Source of the DNA: Streptomyces sp. NBC_00878
Lineage (GTDB): Bacteria > Actinomycetota > Actinomycetes > Streptomycetales > Streptomycetaceae
Direction: 5' to 3'
Length of the DNA stretch: 64,000 nucleotides
Assembly (NCBI RefSeq): GCF_026341515.1
Contig: NZ_JAPEOK010000001.1
Span: forward strand, 8,990,001-9,054,000
This document shows, piece after piece, positions 9,677-17,141 of the stretch. The notes beneath the pieces are model-generated. The model ran no database searches, was not told the origin of the DNA, and saw only the letters and a list, made by a program, of their open reading frames with translations. The translations under genes and the position numbers were made by a program. The stretch's first letter is position 1. The number at the start of each line of letters is the position of its first letter.

Positions 9677-9720
9677 CCAGGGGCGCGGGGAACTGCGCGG
9701 CAAGCCACAACGCACCCGCA
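9677..9720 (+). repeat. Streptomyces intergenic palindromic element, copy 3
   Basis: GGGGCGCGGGGAACTGCGCG, then GCAAGCCACAACGCACCCGC, is the canonical form of the element. It follows the MFS terminator. Confidence 0.75.
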
Positions 9721-9848
9721 GTCAACAACCAACCCGTGCCCCCCCCAAACCCGCAGGCAGCGTCCCCTTTAAGCTCGTTTTCGCCCTCAACTGATGGTCT
9801 TGGCCCCGTACCGGACGTCGTCCCACACGGCTGAAGGAGCCACTGACC

Positions 9849-10133
9849 ATGACCCGTCGTATCCGCATACGTATCCGTAATCGAAAGACCCTCGTCGCCG
9901 CCCTGGCCACCGCGGCCCTAACGGTCGGCGGCGTCGCCCTCGCCGCCGACGGCGACGAGGCCCCGCGCGAAACGGTCCGCTTCGTCGTCGAGGAGGGCGC
10001 GGCGAAGGAGGGCGCGGCGGACGACAGCGGAACCCGCACCCACACCCGGACCCGCGAGGACTGCCCCGACAAGGACGGCACCCGCGGCACCACCCCGTCC
10101 GCGGATCCGAGCAATCCCGCGGCAGCGCTGTGA
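9849..10133 (+). CDS. Small exported protein of unknown function
   Basis: 94 residues from ATG 9849, preceded by GAAGGAGCCACTGACC. The N-terminus is very basic (MTRRIRIRIRNRK), followed by a hydrophobic segment (about 14-33) ending ALAADGD, consistent with a signal peptide. The remainder is short, acidic to polar and Thr/Arg-rich, with a single Cys near residue 72. No family is recognised. Its stop overlaps the GTG start of the moxR fragment (GTGA), so it was the first gene of the now-degraded MoxR/DUF58/VWA operon. Confidence 0.6.
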   Translation: MTRRIRIRIRNRKTLVAALATAALTVGGVALAADGDEAPRETVRFVVEEGAAKEGAADDSGTRTHTRTREDCPDKDGTRGTTPSADPSNPAAAL

Positions 10134-10606
10134 CCACCGCCGACCCACGCGGTGACACCACGGACGGGAAACTCCTCGAAGAGGCGCTCTTCGAGGTCAA
10201 GCAGGTGATCGTCGGCCAGGACCGCATGGTGGAGCGGATGTTCACCGCGGTCCTGGCCCGTGGCCACTGCCTTCTCCAGGGCGTCCCGGGCGTCGCCAAG
10301 ACCCTCGCCGCGAAGACCCTCGCGCAGGTGGCCGGCGGACGGTTCGCCCGGCTGCAGTTCACCCCCGACCTCGTCCCGTCCGACATCACCGGCACCCGGA
10401 TCTACCGCCCGTCCCAGGAGACGTTCAGCGTCGAACCCGGCCCGGTCGTCGCCAACTTCGTCCTCGCCGACGAGATCAACCGCGCCCCCGTCAAGGTGCA
10501 GTCCGCACTCCTCGAAGTGATGGGCGAGCACCAGGTCTCCATCGGCGGCACCACCATCCCCGTCCCCCAGCCGTTCCTCGTCCTCGCCACCCAGAACCCC
10601 ATCGGC
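10130..10606 (+). pseudogene. MoxR-family AAA+ ATPase, 5' half only
   Basis: From GTG 10130 about 159 residues are normal MoxR: FEVKQVIVGQDRMVERMF, Walker A GVPGVAKT (about 49-56), FTPDLVPSDITGT, Walker B VLADEINRAPVK (about 113-124), VSIGGTTIPVPQPF and LATQNPI. At NPI the family continues with a Glu-Gln-Glu-Gly segment and another 150-170 residues; here the sequence switches abruptly to the tail of a DUF58 gene in another frame. A deletion of more than 1 kb joining the two genes explains this. The lost part includes sensor and lid regions, so the product should be inactive. MoxR ATPases normally act as chaperones with VWA proteins. Confidence 0.85.
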
Positions 10607-10607
10607 A

Positions 10608-11231
10608 CGGATGGAAAAGCGCGACCTGGCCGTCGGCGCGGCAGCGGCCGTCGCCTTCCTCACCGAACGGGCCGGGAACCGGCTCGGCGCGCAGCTCACG
10701 GGACCGGGCGGTATCCAGCGGATCCCGCCCCGCACCGGGCGCCGCCACCTCCTGACGATCCTGCGGGCCGCCCTGGACCGGCCCCGCGTGGCGGCGGGCA
10801 CGGCCGAAGAGGCCCCGTACACCCTGGCCGACGCCCTGCGCTCACTACGCACACTCCCCGGGAACGGCCTGGTCGCCGTCGTCTCCGACTTCCTGGAGAC
10901 CGGCTGGGAGCAGCCTCTCCGTACGGTCGCCCACCGCCACCAGATCCTGGCGGTCGAGACCGTCGACCCTCGTGAACTGGAGCTGCCCGCCGTGGGGTTG
11001 CTCACCGTCGTCGATCCGGAGACCGGCAGGAGACGCGAAATACCCACCCACTCACGCCGATTGCGCGAACGGTACGCCGAAGCGGCCCTGGAACAACGGG
11101 CGTTGATCAAGGCATCCATCCGCCGGGCCGGCGCGGCCCACCTCCGGCTCCGTACGGACCGCGACTGGGTTCGGGACGTCGTACGCCATGTCGCGGAGCA
11201 GCGGCGCCGGTCGGGAGGCGGTGCCGCGTGA
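10608..11231 (+). pseudogene. DUF58 protein, 3' half only
   Basis: The reading frame carries the C-terminal half of a DUF58 protein: MEKRDLAVGAAAAVAFL, GNRLGAQLTGPGG, RTGRRHLLTILRAAL, GLVAVVSDFLETGWEQPL (a VWA-like strand and loop) and the C-terminal DWVRDVVRHV. Typical members are about 400-450 residues; roughly the last 206 remain. ATG 10611 could start a truncated product, but no ribosome site precedes it. The junction with moxR lies within about 10,600-10,607. The stop overlaps a GTG at 11228, preserving operon-style coupling. Confidence 0.8.
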
Positions 11232-11278
11232 ACACCCCCGACGACCCTGGCCCCGGCATCCCGCGGGAGGCACCATGA
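11228..11278 (+). pseudogene. 16-codon remnant of an operon gene between duf58 and the VWA gene
   Basis: GTG 11228 overlaps the DUF58 stop (GTGA), and the frame ends at TGA 11276-11278, which overlaps the VWA gene's ATG (ATGA). The 16-residue product starts VNTPDDPG and ends IPREAP. MoxR/DUF58/VWA operons normally have a gene of 150-200 codons in this place, so this looks like both ends of that gene joined by an in-frame deletion. It could instead be a real coupling mini-ORF. Confidence 0.5.
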
Positions 11279-12183
11279 GTCTGCGTTCGCCCGGCTGGCT
11301 GCTGCTCCTGGTGCCGCTCGCCCTGCTCATCGGCGCGTATCTGCTGGTGCAGCGCAGGCGCGGCCGGTACGCGGTCCGGTTCACCAACCTGGACCTGCTG
11401 GACAAGGTGGCGCCCCGGCGGCCCGGCTGGCGCCGCCACGTCCCCGCGGCCGTGTTCTGCGGCACGCTCGCGCTGCTGGTCGTGGGCTTCGCCCGGCCGA
11501 CCACGGAGGTGCGGGTGCCGCGTGAGCGAGCCACGATCGTGGTGGCGTTCGACGTCTCGGCGTCCATGGAGGCCACCGATGTCGAGCCGACCCGCTTCGA
11601 GGCCGCCCAGCGTGCCGCGCTCGCCTTCGTCGACCGGCTGCCCGAGCGCTTCAACGCGGGACTCGTACCGTTCAGCGGCTCCGCCACGGTCGCGGTCCCG
11701 CCGACCACCGACCGCGGCGCGCTGCGCACGGCCATCGAACGGCTCACCACCGGCGAGGGCACGGCGATCGGCGAGGCTGTCGTGGCCGCCCGCGACGCCG
11801 TCCGCACGCTCGACCGGGAGGCCGAGACCAGCCCGCCGCCCGCGCACATGGTGCTGCTGTCCGACGGCTCCAACACCACGGGCCGGTCCGTCGAGTCGGC
11901 GGCCCAGGAGGCGACCGACGACAAAATCCCGGTCTCGACCATCGCGTACGGCACGGAAAGCGGGACCATTGACCTGCCGTCCGGCGACACGGTGAGCGTC
12001 CCGGTCGACTGGCCCGCCCTGCGGGACCTCGCCTCCCGCACCGGCGGCGACTTCCACGAGGCCGCGACGGGGGAAGAACTCCAGGAGGTGTACGAGGACA
12101 TCGGCAGTTCCGTCGGGCATCGCACCGAGGAACGCGAGATCTGGCAGTGGTTCGTCGCGGCCGGCCTCCTCACCACGGGATGA
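11275..12183 (+). CDS. VWA-domain (BatA-like) membrane protein, C-terminus truncated
   Basis: 302 residues from ATG 11275, after CGGGAGGCACC. Two membrane helices near the N-terminus (about 8-23 and 58-76) precede a von Willebrand factor A domain with an intact MIDAS: DVSASM (about 97-102), the Thr/Gly loop near TTGEGTAIGEAV and SDGSNTTG. Family members end with a third helix after WQWFV; here the protein stops at WQWFVAAGLLTTG, and its last codons overlap a histidine-kinase fragment. The second VWA gene that normally follows is absent. The truncation and loss of MoxR partners make function doubtful, although the VWA fold itself is complete. Confidence 0.75.
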   Translation: MSLRSPGWLLLLVPLALLIGAYLLVQRRRGRYAVRFTNLDLLDKVAPRRPGWRRHVPAAVFCGTLALLVVGFARPTTEVRVPRERATIVVAFDVSASMEATDVEPTRFEAAQRAALAFVDRLPERFNAGLVPFSGSATVAVPPTTDRGALRTAIERLTTGEGTAIGEAVVAARDAVRTLDREAETSPPPAHMVLLSDGSNTTGRSVESAAQEATDDKIPVSTIAYGTESGTIDLPSGDTVSVPVDWPALRDLASRTGGDFHEAATGEELQEVYEDIGSSVGHRTEEREIWQWFVAAGLLTTG

Positions 12184-12575
12184 CGGTCATCGGTGACCAC
12201 GACGCGCTGCGCAGAGCGGTCGGCAACCTGCTCTCCAACGCCGTACGACTGGCCCCGCCCGGCACCGGCATCACGGTCGCCGCGGGCCGGGCGGACGGCT
12301 GGCTCTGGGCGTCGGTCCAGGACGAGGGCCCCGGCATCCTCGACGACGACCAGCCCCGGGTCTTCGACCGCTTCTGGCGCGCGAAGGGCAACGGCGGCCG
12401 CCACGACCGCCACGCGGGCCGGGGCCTCGCGATAGTCCGTCAGATCGTGGAGTCGCACGGCGGCCAGATCCGCCTGTTCTCCAGAGTGGGCGAAGGCTCG
12501 ACGTTCGTCCTGTGGTTCCCGTCCCCAGGTACCAACCAACCGAACGGCGGCCCCCCGAACGAGCAACCCCACTGA
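12180..12575 (+). pseudogene. Sensor histidine kinase, C-terminal ATPase domain only
   Basis: The frame from ATG 12180 (MTVIGDHDALRRA) contains the HATPase_c signatures in order: N-box VGNLLSNAVRLAP, G1 box DEGPGI, F-box VFDRFWRA and G2 box GRGLAIVRQIVESHGG. The membrane, HAMP and phosphoacceptor-His regions are missing, as is any response regulator nearby. The ATGA overlap with the truncated VWA gene is therefore probably accidental, produced by the deletion that fused the two loci. About 131 residues could be translated but could not act as a sensor. Confidence 0.85.
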
Positions 12576-12613
12576 CACCCCGCCAGCTTCAGGGGGGCAG
12601 GCCTACGCTATTC

Positions 12614-12655
12614 AGGGGCGCGGGGAACTGCGCGACAAGCCACAACGAACCCGCA
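12614..12655 (+). repeat. Streptomyces intergenic palindromic element, copy 4
   Basis: GGGGCGCGGGGAACTGCGCG followed by ACAAGCCACAACGAACCCGC. It lies between the histidine-kinase fragment and plsC, which converge on it. Confidence 0.75.
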
Positions 12656-12697
12656 CCCACCAACGGACCCGCATCCCTGCCCAACCCAGTGGAACGC

Positions 12698-13372
12698 CTA
12701 CGCCGCCTTCGCCTTCGTGGCGTACATGTCCACATACTCCTGCCCGGACAACCGCATCACCTCAGCCATCACCGAATCGGTCACGGCCCGAAGCACATAC
12801 CGGTCACGATCCATCCCCTCGTACCGAGAGAACTCCATCGCCTCACCGAAGCGCACAGTGACCCTCCCGGGCCGGGGAAACCCGGCCCCACCCGGCTGCA
12901 CCTTGTCCGTGCCGATCATCGCGAACGGCACCACCGGCGCACCGGTCATCAGCGTCAGCCGCGCGATCCCCGTACGGCCGCGGTAGAGCCGGCCGTCGGG
13001 GGAGCGGGTGCCCTCGGGGTAGATGCCGAACACCTTGCCCTCCTCCAGCACCCGGCGGCCGGTCATCAGTGCCGCGACCCCGCCGCTCGCGCCGTCCCGG
13101 TCCACCGGGATCATGCCGACGCCGACGAAGAACCAGGCCATGAGGCGGCCCTTGAACCCTTTGCCGGTGACGTACTCGTCCTTGCCGATGAAGAAGACCC
13201 GCCGGTGGTTGCAGACCAGCGGAAGGAACATCGAGTCCATGAACGTGAGGTGGTTGCCGGCCAGGATGACGGGTCCGTCGCCCGGGATGTGCTCCAAGCC
13301 CTCCACCCGTGGGCGGAACATCAGGCGCATGGTCGGTGCGAGCACTGCCTTGATGAGCGCGAAGCGGGACAA
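12698..13372 (-). CDS. 1-acylglycerol-3-phosphate O-acyltransferase (PlsC-like)
   Basis: 224 residues. I place the start at TTG 13370-13372, which follows GGAGGGCACG and gives the conserved N-terminus LSRFALIKAVLAPTM; longer forms enter low-complexity sequence. Acyltransferase signatures are present in order: GNHLTFMDS (H-x4-D, about 42-50), the FIGKDEY block, the PEGTRSPDG block (about 127-135) and VVPFAMIGTDK. It transfers an acyl chain to lysophosphatidate in phospholipid synthesis at the membrane. The gene is convergent with the histidine-kinase fragment and divergent from the GDPD gene. Confidence 0.88.
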   Translation of the reverse strand: MSRFALIKAVLAPTMRLMFRPRVEGLEHIPGDGPVILAGNHLTFMDSMFLPLVCNHRRVFFIGKDEYVTGKGFKGRLMAWFFVGVGMIPVDRDGASGGVAALMTGRRVLEEGKVFGIYPEGTRSPDGRLYRGRTGIARLTLMTGAPVVPFAMIGTDKVQPGGAGFPRPGRVTVRFGEAMEFSRYEGMDRDRYVLRAVTDSVMAEVMRLSGQEYVDMYATKAKAA

Positions 13373-13788
13373 CGTGCCCTCCGGTGTCGGGATTCGGTAT
13401 GAGTCTGTGCAGGTGAGGACGATACTCGCGGGCCCCGGGGTCTTGCACATCGGGTTCACCGACTGGATACGCAGTGTCGACCCTTGTTTACCTGCGGTGG
13501 CGCCCTGTCGCACGGCTGTCACCCGAACGCCGCGGTGTGACGAAGCCCGCACCTGTCGAAAGGCGGGGCCGCGCCCCACGTCCGGCCCGGCGGCGACCCC
13601 ATCCTGCCAGCCCGTTCGGCCTGGGACGACGGCGAACGCCGGTGAACTCCAGCGGCTCCGCCAACTCGCCCACCGCACACGACATCCAGCATCACCCGCG
13701 TGTTCCGTCCAAGGTCTCCCACCCGTCACCCGTGCACATCTACGATCGTCCCGCTTTGACAGGTGCAGGGCAGTATGAGGAGGAGCGC
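13373..13788. other. Divergent intergenic region between plsC and the GDPD gene
   Basis: 416 bases without a convincing gene. A weak candidate for a PhoP (PHO) box lies at 13714-13735, as two 11-base units GTCTCCCACCC and GTCACCCGTGC upstream of the GDPD gene; the match to the GTTCACC consensus is poor. No strong promoter pair or hairpin was found. Confidence 0.4.
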
Positions 13789-14976
13789 ATGGGGACGCAG
13801 GGGACGCAGGAGACGCAGGGGCCGAACGAGGGACTGAACGGGGTCAGCCCGGGACGGCGTGCGCTGCTCGGGGCCGCGGTGCTCGGCGCCGGCGGAGCGG
13901 TCCTCGGACTGCCGGGTACGGCGAGCGCCGACGAGCGGCACGGCGGCTCGGGCTACAAGAGCCTGCCGAAGCCGACGATCATCGGGCACCGCGGAGCCAG
14001 CGGCTACCGGCCCGAGCACACGCTCGGCTCTTACCAGTTGGCCCTCGACATGGGCGCGCACGTGATCGAGGCCGGCGACCTGGTGCCGACCAAGGACGGC
14101 CACCTCGTCTGCCGTCACGAGCCGGAGATCGGCGGGACGACGGACGTCTCCGCGCACCCCGAGTTCGCGAGCCGCAAGACCACCAAGCTCCTCGACGGGG
14201 TCTCCACCACCGGCTGGTTCACCGAGGACTTCACGCTCGCGGAGCTGAAGACGCTGCGCGCCAAGGAGCGCATCCCGGCCAACCGCCCCCACAACACGCT
14301 CTACGACGGCCGCTGGGAGATCCCCACCTTCGAGGAGGTGCTGCGCTGGCGCGAGGAGCAGAGCCGCAAGCGGGGCAAGCAGGTCTGGATCTACCCCGAG
14401 CTCAAGCACCCCACCTACTTCCGCAAGCTGGGCCTCGGTCTGGAGGAGCGGGTCGCCAAGGTGCTGCGCAGGCACGGCCTGGACAAGAAGAACTCGCCCG
14501 TCATCATCCAGTCCTTCGAGCCGACCAGCATCCAGCGTCTGAACAAGCTGGTGGGCAACCCCCTGGTCGTGCTCCTGTCCGCTGCCAACACCCGTCCCTG
14601 GGACTTCGTCGAGACGGGCGACCCGCGTACGGTCGCCGACCTGGTCAAGCCCGCGGGCCTGAAGGAGATCGCCTCCTACGCGCAGGGCATCGGCCCGACC
14701 CTCGACCTGATCATCCTCAAGGACGCGAGCGGCAACCTCACCACGCCGACCACCCTGGTCCGGGACGCGCACGCCGAGGGCCTGATCCTGCACCCGTACA
14801 CGATGCGCAACGAGAACCCCTTCCTGCCCGCGAACTTCCGCAAGGGCACCGACGCGGACGGCTACGGCGACCCCTTCGGCGCCTTCAGGACGTACCTCGC
14901 GACCGGCATCGACGGGGTCTTCACCGACAACCCGGACACCGGCATCCTCGCCCGCGAGGACTTCCTGAAGCGCTGA
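13789..14976 (+). CDS. glpQ1: Secreted glycerophosphodiester phosphodiesterase (GlpQ1-like)
   Basis: 395 residues; ATG 13789 after GAGGAGGAGCGC. A Tat signal is clear: SPGRRALLGAAVLGAGGAVLG, cleaved near TASADE. The catalytic region has IGHRGASGYRPEHT (about 64-77) with the active-site His-Arg, then IEAGDLVPTKDG and the second His in CRHEPEIG. It hydrolyses glycerophosphodiesters to glycerol-3-phosphate plus alcohol outside the cell, a phosphate-scavenging step. In S. coelicolor the corresponding gene is PhoP-dependent. One oddity is that the metal-binding Glu and Asp, usually separated by one residue (IEPD), are separated by two here (IEAGD). A hairpin follows at 15052-15085. Confidence 0.9.
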   Translation: MGTQGTQETQGPNEGLNGVSPGRRALLGAAVLGAGGAVLGLPGTASADERHGGSGYKSLPKPTIIGHRGASGYRPEHTLGSYQLALDMGAHVIEAGDLVPTKDGHLVCRHEPEIGGTTDVSAHPEFASRKTTKLLDGVSTTGWFTEDFTLAELKTLRAKERIPANRPHNTLYDGRWEIPTFEEVLRWREEQSRKRGKQVWIYPELKHPTYFRKLGLGLEERVAKVLRRHGLDKKNSPVIIQSFEPTSIQRLNKLVGNPLVVLLSAANTRPWDFVETGDPRTVADLVKPAGLKEIASYAQGIGPTLDLIILKDASGNLTTPTTLVRDAHAEGLILHPYTMRNENPFLPANFRKGTDADGYGDPFGAFRTYLATGIDGVFTDNPDTGILAREDFLKR

Positions 14977-15051
14977 ACCCGCCCCACCACCGAGCCCGCC
15001 ATCGCCGAGCTCGTCAACAGCTGAGCCCCCGGCCCCGGTTGGGGTGACAGA

Positions 15052-15085
15052 CGGCCGCCCCGGCAACCTCGCGCCGGGGCGGCCG
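15052..15085 (+). terminator. Hairpin terminator after the GDPD gene
   Basis: CGGCCGCCCCGG (15052-15063) and CCGGGGCGGCCG (15074-15085) pair perfectly over 12 bp with a 10-base loop. It ends 13 bases before the next start codon. Confidence 0.7.
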
Positions 15086-15098
15086 CGTCGTGCCGCAT

Positions 15099-15605
15099 AT
15101 GACCCACGACATGCTCGCCACGTTGCGTCCGCTGCTCGCCGCCGAGGCCTCCGCCGAGGCATATGCCTCCGGGGCCGAGCCCGGTGACCTGGAACAGGCC
15201 GTCTGGGTACGCCTCCTGGAACACCTCGGCGCGGACGGTCCGCCCGCCGATCCGGCCGCGTGGCTGCGCGGCGCCGTACGTTCCGAGGCCCGCCGCACCC
15301 GGCGCACCGCGAGCATCGAGCTGCCGTACGCGTCCGAGCCCGTCGACGAGAGCGGACCCGGTCCGGAACAGCTCGCGCTGACCGCCGCACGCCGCCGTGC
15401 GCTGCACTCCGCTGTACGGAAGTTGCCGGGCCGCTGCCCGCGTCTCATGGCCGCGCTGTTGTCCCCGCAGGACCTCACATACCGGGAGATCGCGGGGGAG
15501 TTGGGTATGTCACAGGGCAGCCTCGGTCCGGAACGTTCCAGATGTCTGGGATGTCTGCGCCGAATGCTTACGTCGGAGGTTGCGGCGCGTGAACCACGGG
15601 GATAG
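15099..15605 (+). CDS. RNA polymerase sigma-factor-like protein (sigma-70 region 4-like HTH)
   Basis: 168 residues from ATG 15099 (MTHDMLATLRPLLAAEAS); GTG 15090 is a possible earlier start and neither has a strong ribosome site. The N-terminal part (DLEQAVWVRLLEHLGADG) resembles region 2 of ECF sigma factors, and RKLPGRCPRLMAALLSPQDLTYREIAGELGMSQGSLGP resembles the sigma-4.2 helix-turn-helix, where the LTYREIAGELGMSQGSLGP helix pair would contact the -35 element. Region 2.2 core-binding residues are weak, so it may be a diverged or non-sigma regulator. Its last codons overlap a GTG that could start the next gene, suggesting coupled expression with the GNAT. Confidence 0.7.
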   Translation: MTHDMLATLRPLLAAEASAEAYASGAEPGDLEQAVWVRLLEHLGADGPPADPAAWLRGAVRSEARRTRRTASIELPYASEPVDESGPGPEQLALTAARRRALHSAVRKLPGRCPRLMAALLSPQDLTYREIAGELGMSQGSLGPERSRCLGCLRRMLTSEVAAREPRG

Positions 15606-15651
15606 GAGTGAGGGACAACCGGCGGAGCAGGTGAGCGGGAGGCATGCACAC

Positions 15652-16155
15652 ATGGGCATGAGCGTGACCATCTCTGCGGCGACCGAGACGGACGCCGAAC
15701 AGATCCTCAAACTGCAGTTCCTGTGCTACCAGAGCGAGGCCGAGCTGTACGGCGACTACAGCATCGAGCCCCTCACCCAGCCACTCGACTCCCTCAAGGC
15801 GGAGCTCGCGGGCGGTACGGTCCTGGTGGCCCGGCTGGGCGACGAGGTGGTGGCCTCGGTACGTGCGGCGGTGGATGCGGATGGCACGGCCCGCATCAAC
15901 AAGTTGATCGTCCATCCCCGGATGCGGCGGCACGGTCTGGGCGGGCGGCTGCTCGACGCGATCGAGTCGCGGGTCGCCGCGGATGCGGGTGCGAAGAGCT
16001 TCCAGCTCTTCACCGGTCACCGCAGTGAGCACAACCTGCGGTTGTACCGGAAGCACGGGTACCAGCCCGTTTCCACGGAGCGGGTGGATGAGCGGTTGAG
16101 TCTGGTGACCCTTGCGAAGGGGTCGTCTGCCAGTGCGTTTGTCGCCAGCGCGTAG
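15652..16155 (+). CDS. GNAT-family N-acetyltransferase
   Basis: 167 residues from ATG 15652, preceded by GCGGGAGGCATGCACAC. GTG 15589, preceded by CGGAGG, would add 21 residues and overlap the sigma-like gene. It has the full GNAT fold: SVTISAATETDAEQIL (beta1-alpha1), VLVARLGDEVVASVRA (beta2-3), INKLIVHPRMRRHGLGGRLL (beta4 plus the acetyl-CoA pyrophosphate loop, about 86-105) and LYRKHGYQPVSTERV. It acetylates an amine with acetyl-CoA; the substrate is unknown. Its end is followed by a type-B intergenic element. Confidence 0.88.
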   Translation: MGMSVTISAATETDAEQILKLQFLCYQSEAELYGDYSIEPLTQPLDSLKAELAGGTVLVARLGDEVVASVRAAVDADGTARINKLIVHPRMRRHGLGGRLLDAIESRVAADAGAKSFQLFTGHRSEHNLRLYRKHGYQPVSTERVDERLSLVTLAKGSSASAFVASA

Positions 16156-16167
16156 GGCTGTTGGTCG

Positions 16168-16250
16168 TCCGCGGGTTCGTTGTGGCTGGTCGCGCCCCGC
16201 GGCGGAGCCGCAAATGTCACAGCCCCGCGCCCCTAAAGAAGGGGCGCGCC
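16168..16250 (-). repeat. Streptomyces intergenic palindromic element, copy 5 (TGCGGCTCCGCC subtype)
   Basis: Read on the minus strand it gives GGGGCGCGGGGCTGTGACAT, then TTGCGGCTCCGCCGCGGGG and GCGACCAGCCACAACGAACC. It lies between convergent genes and could terminate both. Confidence 0.75.
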
Positions 16251-16265
16251 GGACCTGTCGCGTGC

Positions 16266-16688
16266 CTACGAAGTGGCGGCTCTGCTGCGGCGGAGCCAGA
16301 ACATCGCCGTCACCGGTAGCAGGACCGGGATGAACAAGTAGCCCATGCCGTAGTCCGACCAGACCGTGGCGTCGGGGAAGGCCGCGGGGTCCGTCAGGGT
16401 CCAGGTGCCCACGGTCAGGACGCCCGCCAGTTCGGCGGCGCAGCACACCAGCGCCGCCTTGCGGGCCCTCTCGCCGCCGCGGACGAGCGAGTACGTGATG
16501 AAGCCGTAGACCAGCCCGGCCACCGCGGACAACGAGTAGGCGAGCGGCGCCTTGTCGAACTCCGTCGCGATCTGCACGGCGGAGCGCGACACGGCGCCGA
16601 CGACCATCACGCCGTACAGCCAGACCAGCAGCATGCCCGGACCGCCGATGAGCCGTGTCCGCCCAGGCTGCTTGTCGGTCGCCGCCAT
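16266..16688 (-). CDS. Small membrane protein of unknown function (about 4 TM)
   Basis: 140 residues. I chose ATG 16686-16688 (MAATDKQPGRTRL), preceded by GGGGAGGCTGAG; an ATG seven codons upstream lies inside the neighbouring gene. Four hydrophobic segments are evident: MLLVWLYGVMVVGAVSR, the APLAYSLSAVAGLVYGFI region, AALVCCAAELAGVLTVG and YGMGYLFIPVLLPVTAMF. It is the second gene of a two-gene operon of small membrane proteins; the upstream gene's stop is one base from this start. Probably the conserved streptomycete pair; no biochemical role is known to me. Confidence 0.8.
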   Translation of the reverse strand: MAATDKQPGRTRLIGGPGMLLVWLYGVMVVGAVSRSAVQIATEFDKAPLAYSLSAVAGLVYGFITYSLVRGGERARKAALVCCAAELAGVLTVGTWTLTDPAAFPDATVWSDYGMGYLFIPVLLPVTAMFWLRRSRAATS

Positions 16689-16689
16689 C

Positions 16690-17049
16690 TCAGCCTCCCC
16701 AGATGTCATAGAGCCGCACCTGCAGCACGGCGAGGACCACGCCGCCGGCCGCGACCGTGATCGAACCCCAGCGGGTGCGCTCCGCCAGCGACATGAAGCC
16801 CGCCGCAGGGATACACGCGAAGGAACCGATCAGATACGACACGAAGATCGTTGTGCCCTGCTCCGGCTTCTCGCCGCGGGCCAGTTGGACGATGCCGACC
16901 ACGAGCTGGACGAGGGCGAGCAGTGTCACCACGGCCATACCGATGAAGTGCCAGTCCTTGGTCGGCTGGTCGCGGTAGGCGGCCCAGCCGCACCAGGCGG
17001 CGAGCGCGAGCGCGGCGACGGCGGTCGCGACCGTCAGGGCAACAAGCAT
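16690..17049 (-). CDS. Small membrane protein of unknown function (about 4 TM)
   Basis: 119 residues beginning MLVALTVATAVAALALAAW. Four membrane segments are visible: the N-terminus, MAVVTLLALVQLVVGIVQL, TIFVSYLIGSFACIPAAGF and SITVAAGGVVLAVLQV. Its stop lies one base before the next start, so the two small membrane proteins are surely co-translated and may form one complex. No catalytic motif is present. Upstream (17050-17141) the sequence is a short gap with a GCCCCC/GGGGGC hairpin before the truncated HAD gene. Confidence 0.8.
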   Translation of the reverse strand: MLVALTVATAVAALALAAWCGWAAYRDQPTKDWHFIGMAVVTLLALVQLVVGIVQLARGEKPEQGTTIFVSYLIGSFACIPAAGFMSLAERTRWGSITVAAGGVVLAVLQVRLYDIWGG

Positions 17050-17141
17050 GCCGCGACCCTATTACGGGCCAAAAGGCCTGATGCGATCGCCCCCGGGGTG
17101 CCCCGTGGGGGCGAAGGCATGAAGATCCAAGCCGATGCCCT

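Noticed and set aside
13488..13685. Short ORFs on both strands between plsC and glpQ1
   Set aside because: Arg/Pro-rich translations typical of random high-GC DNA, with no start signals.
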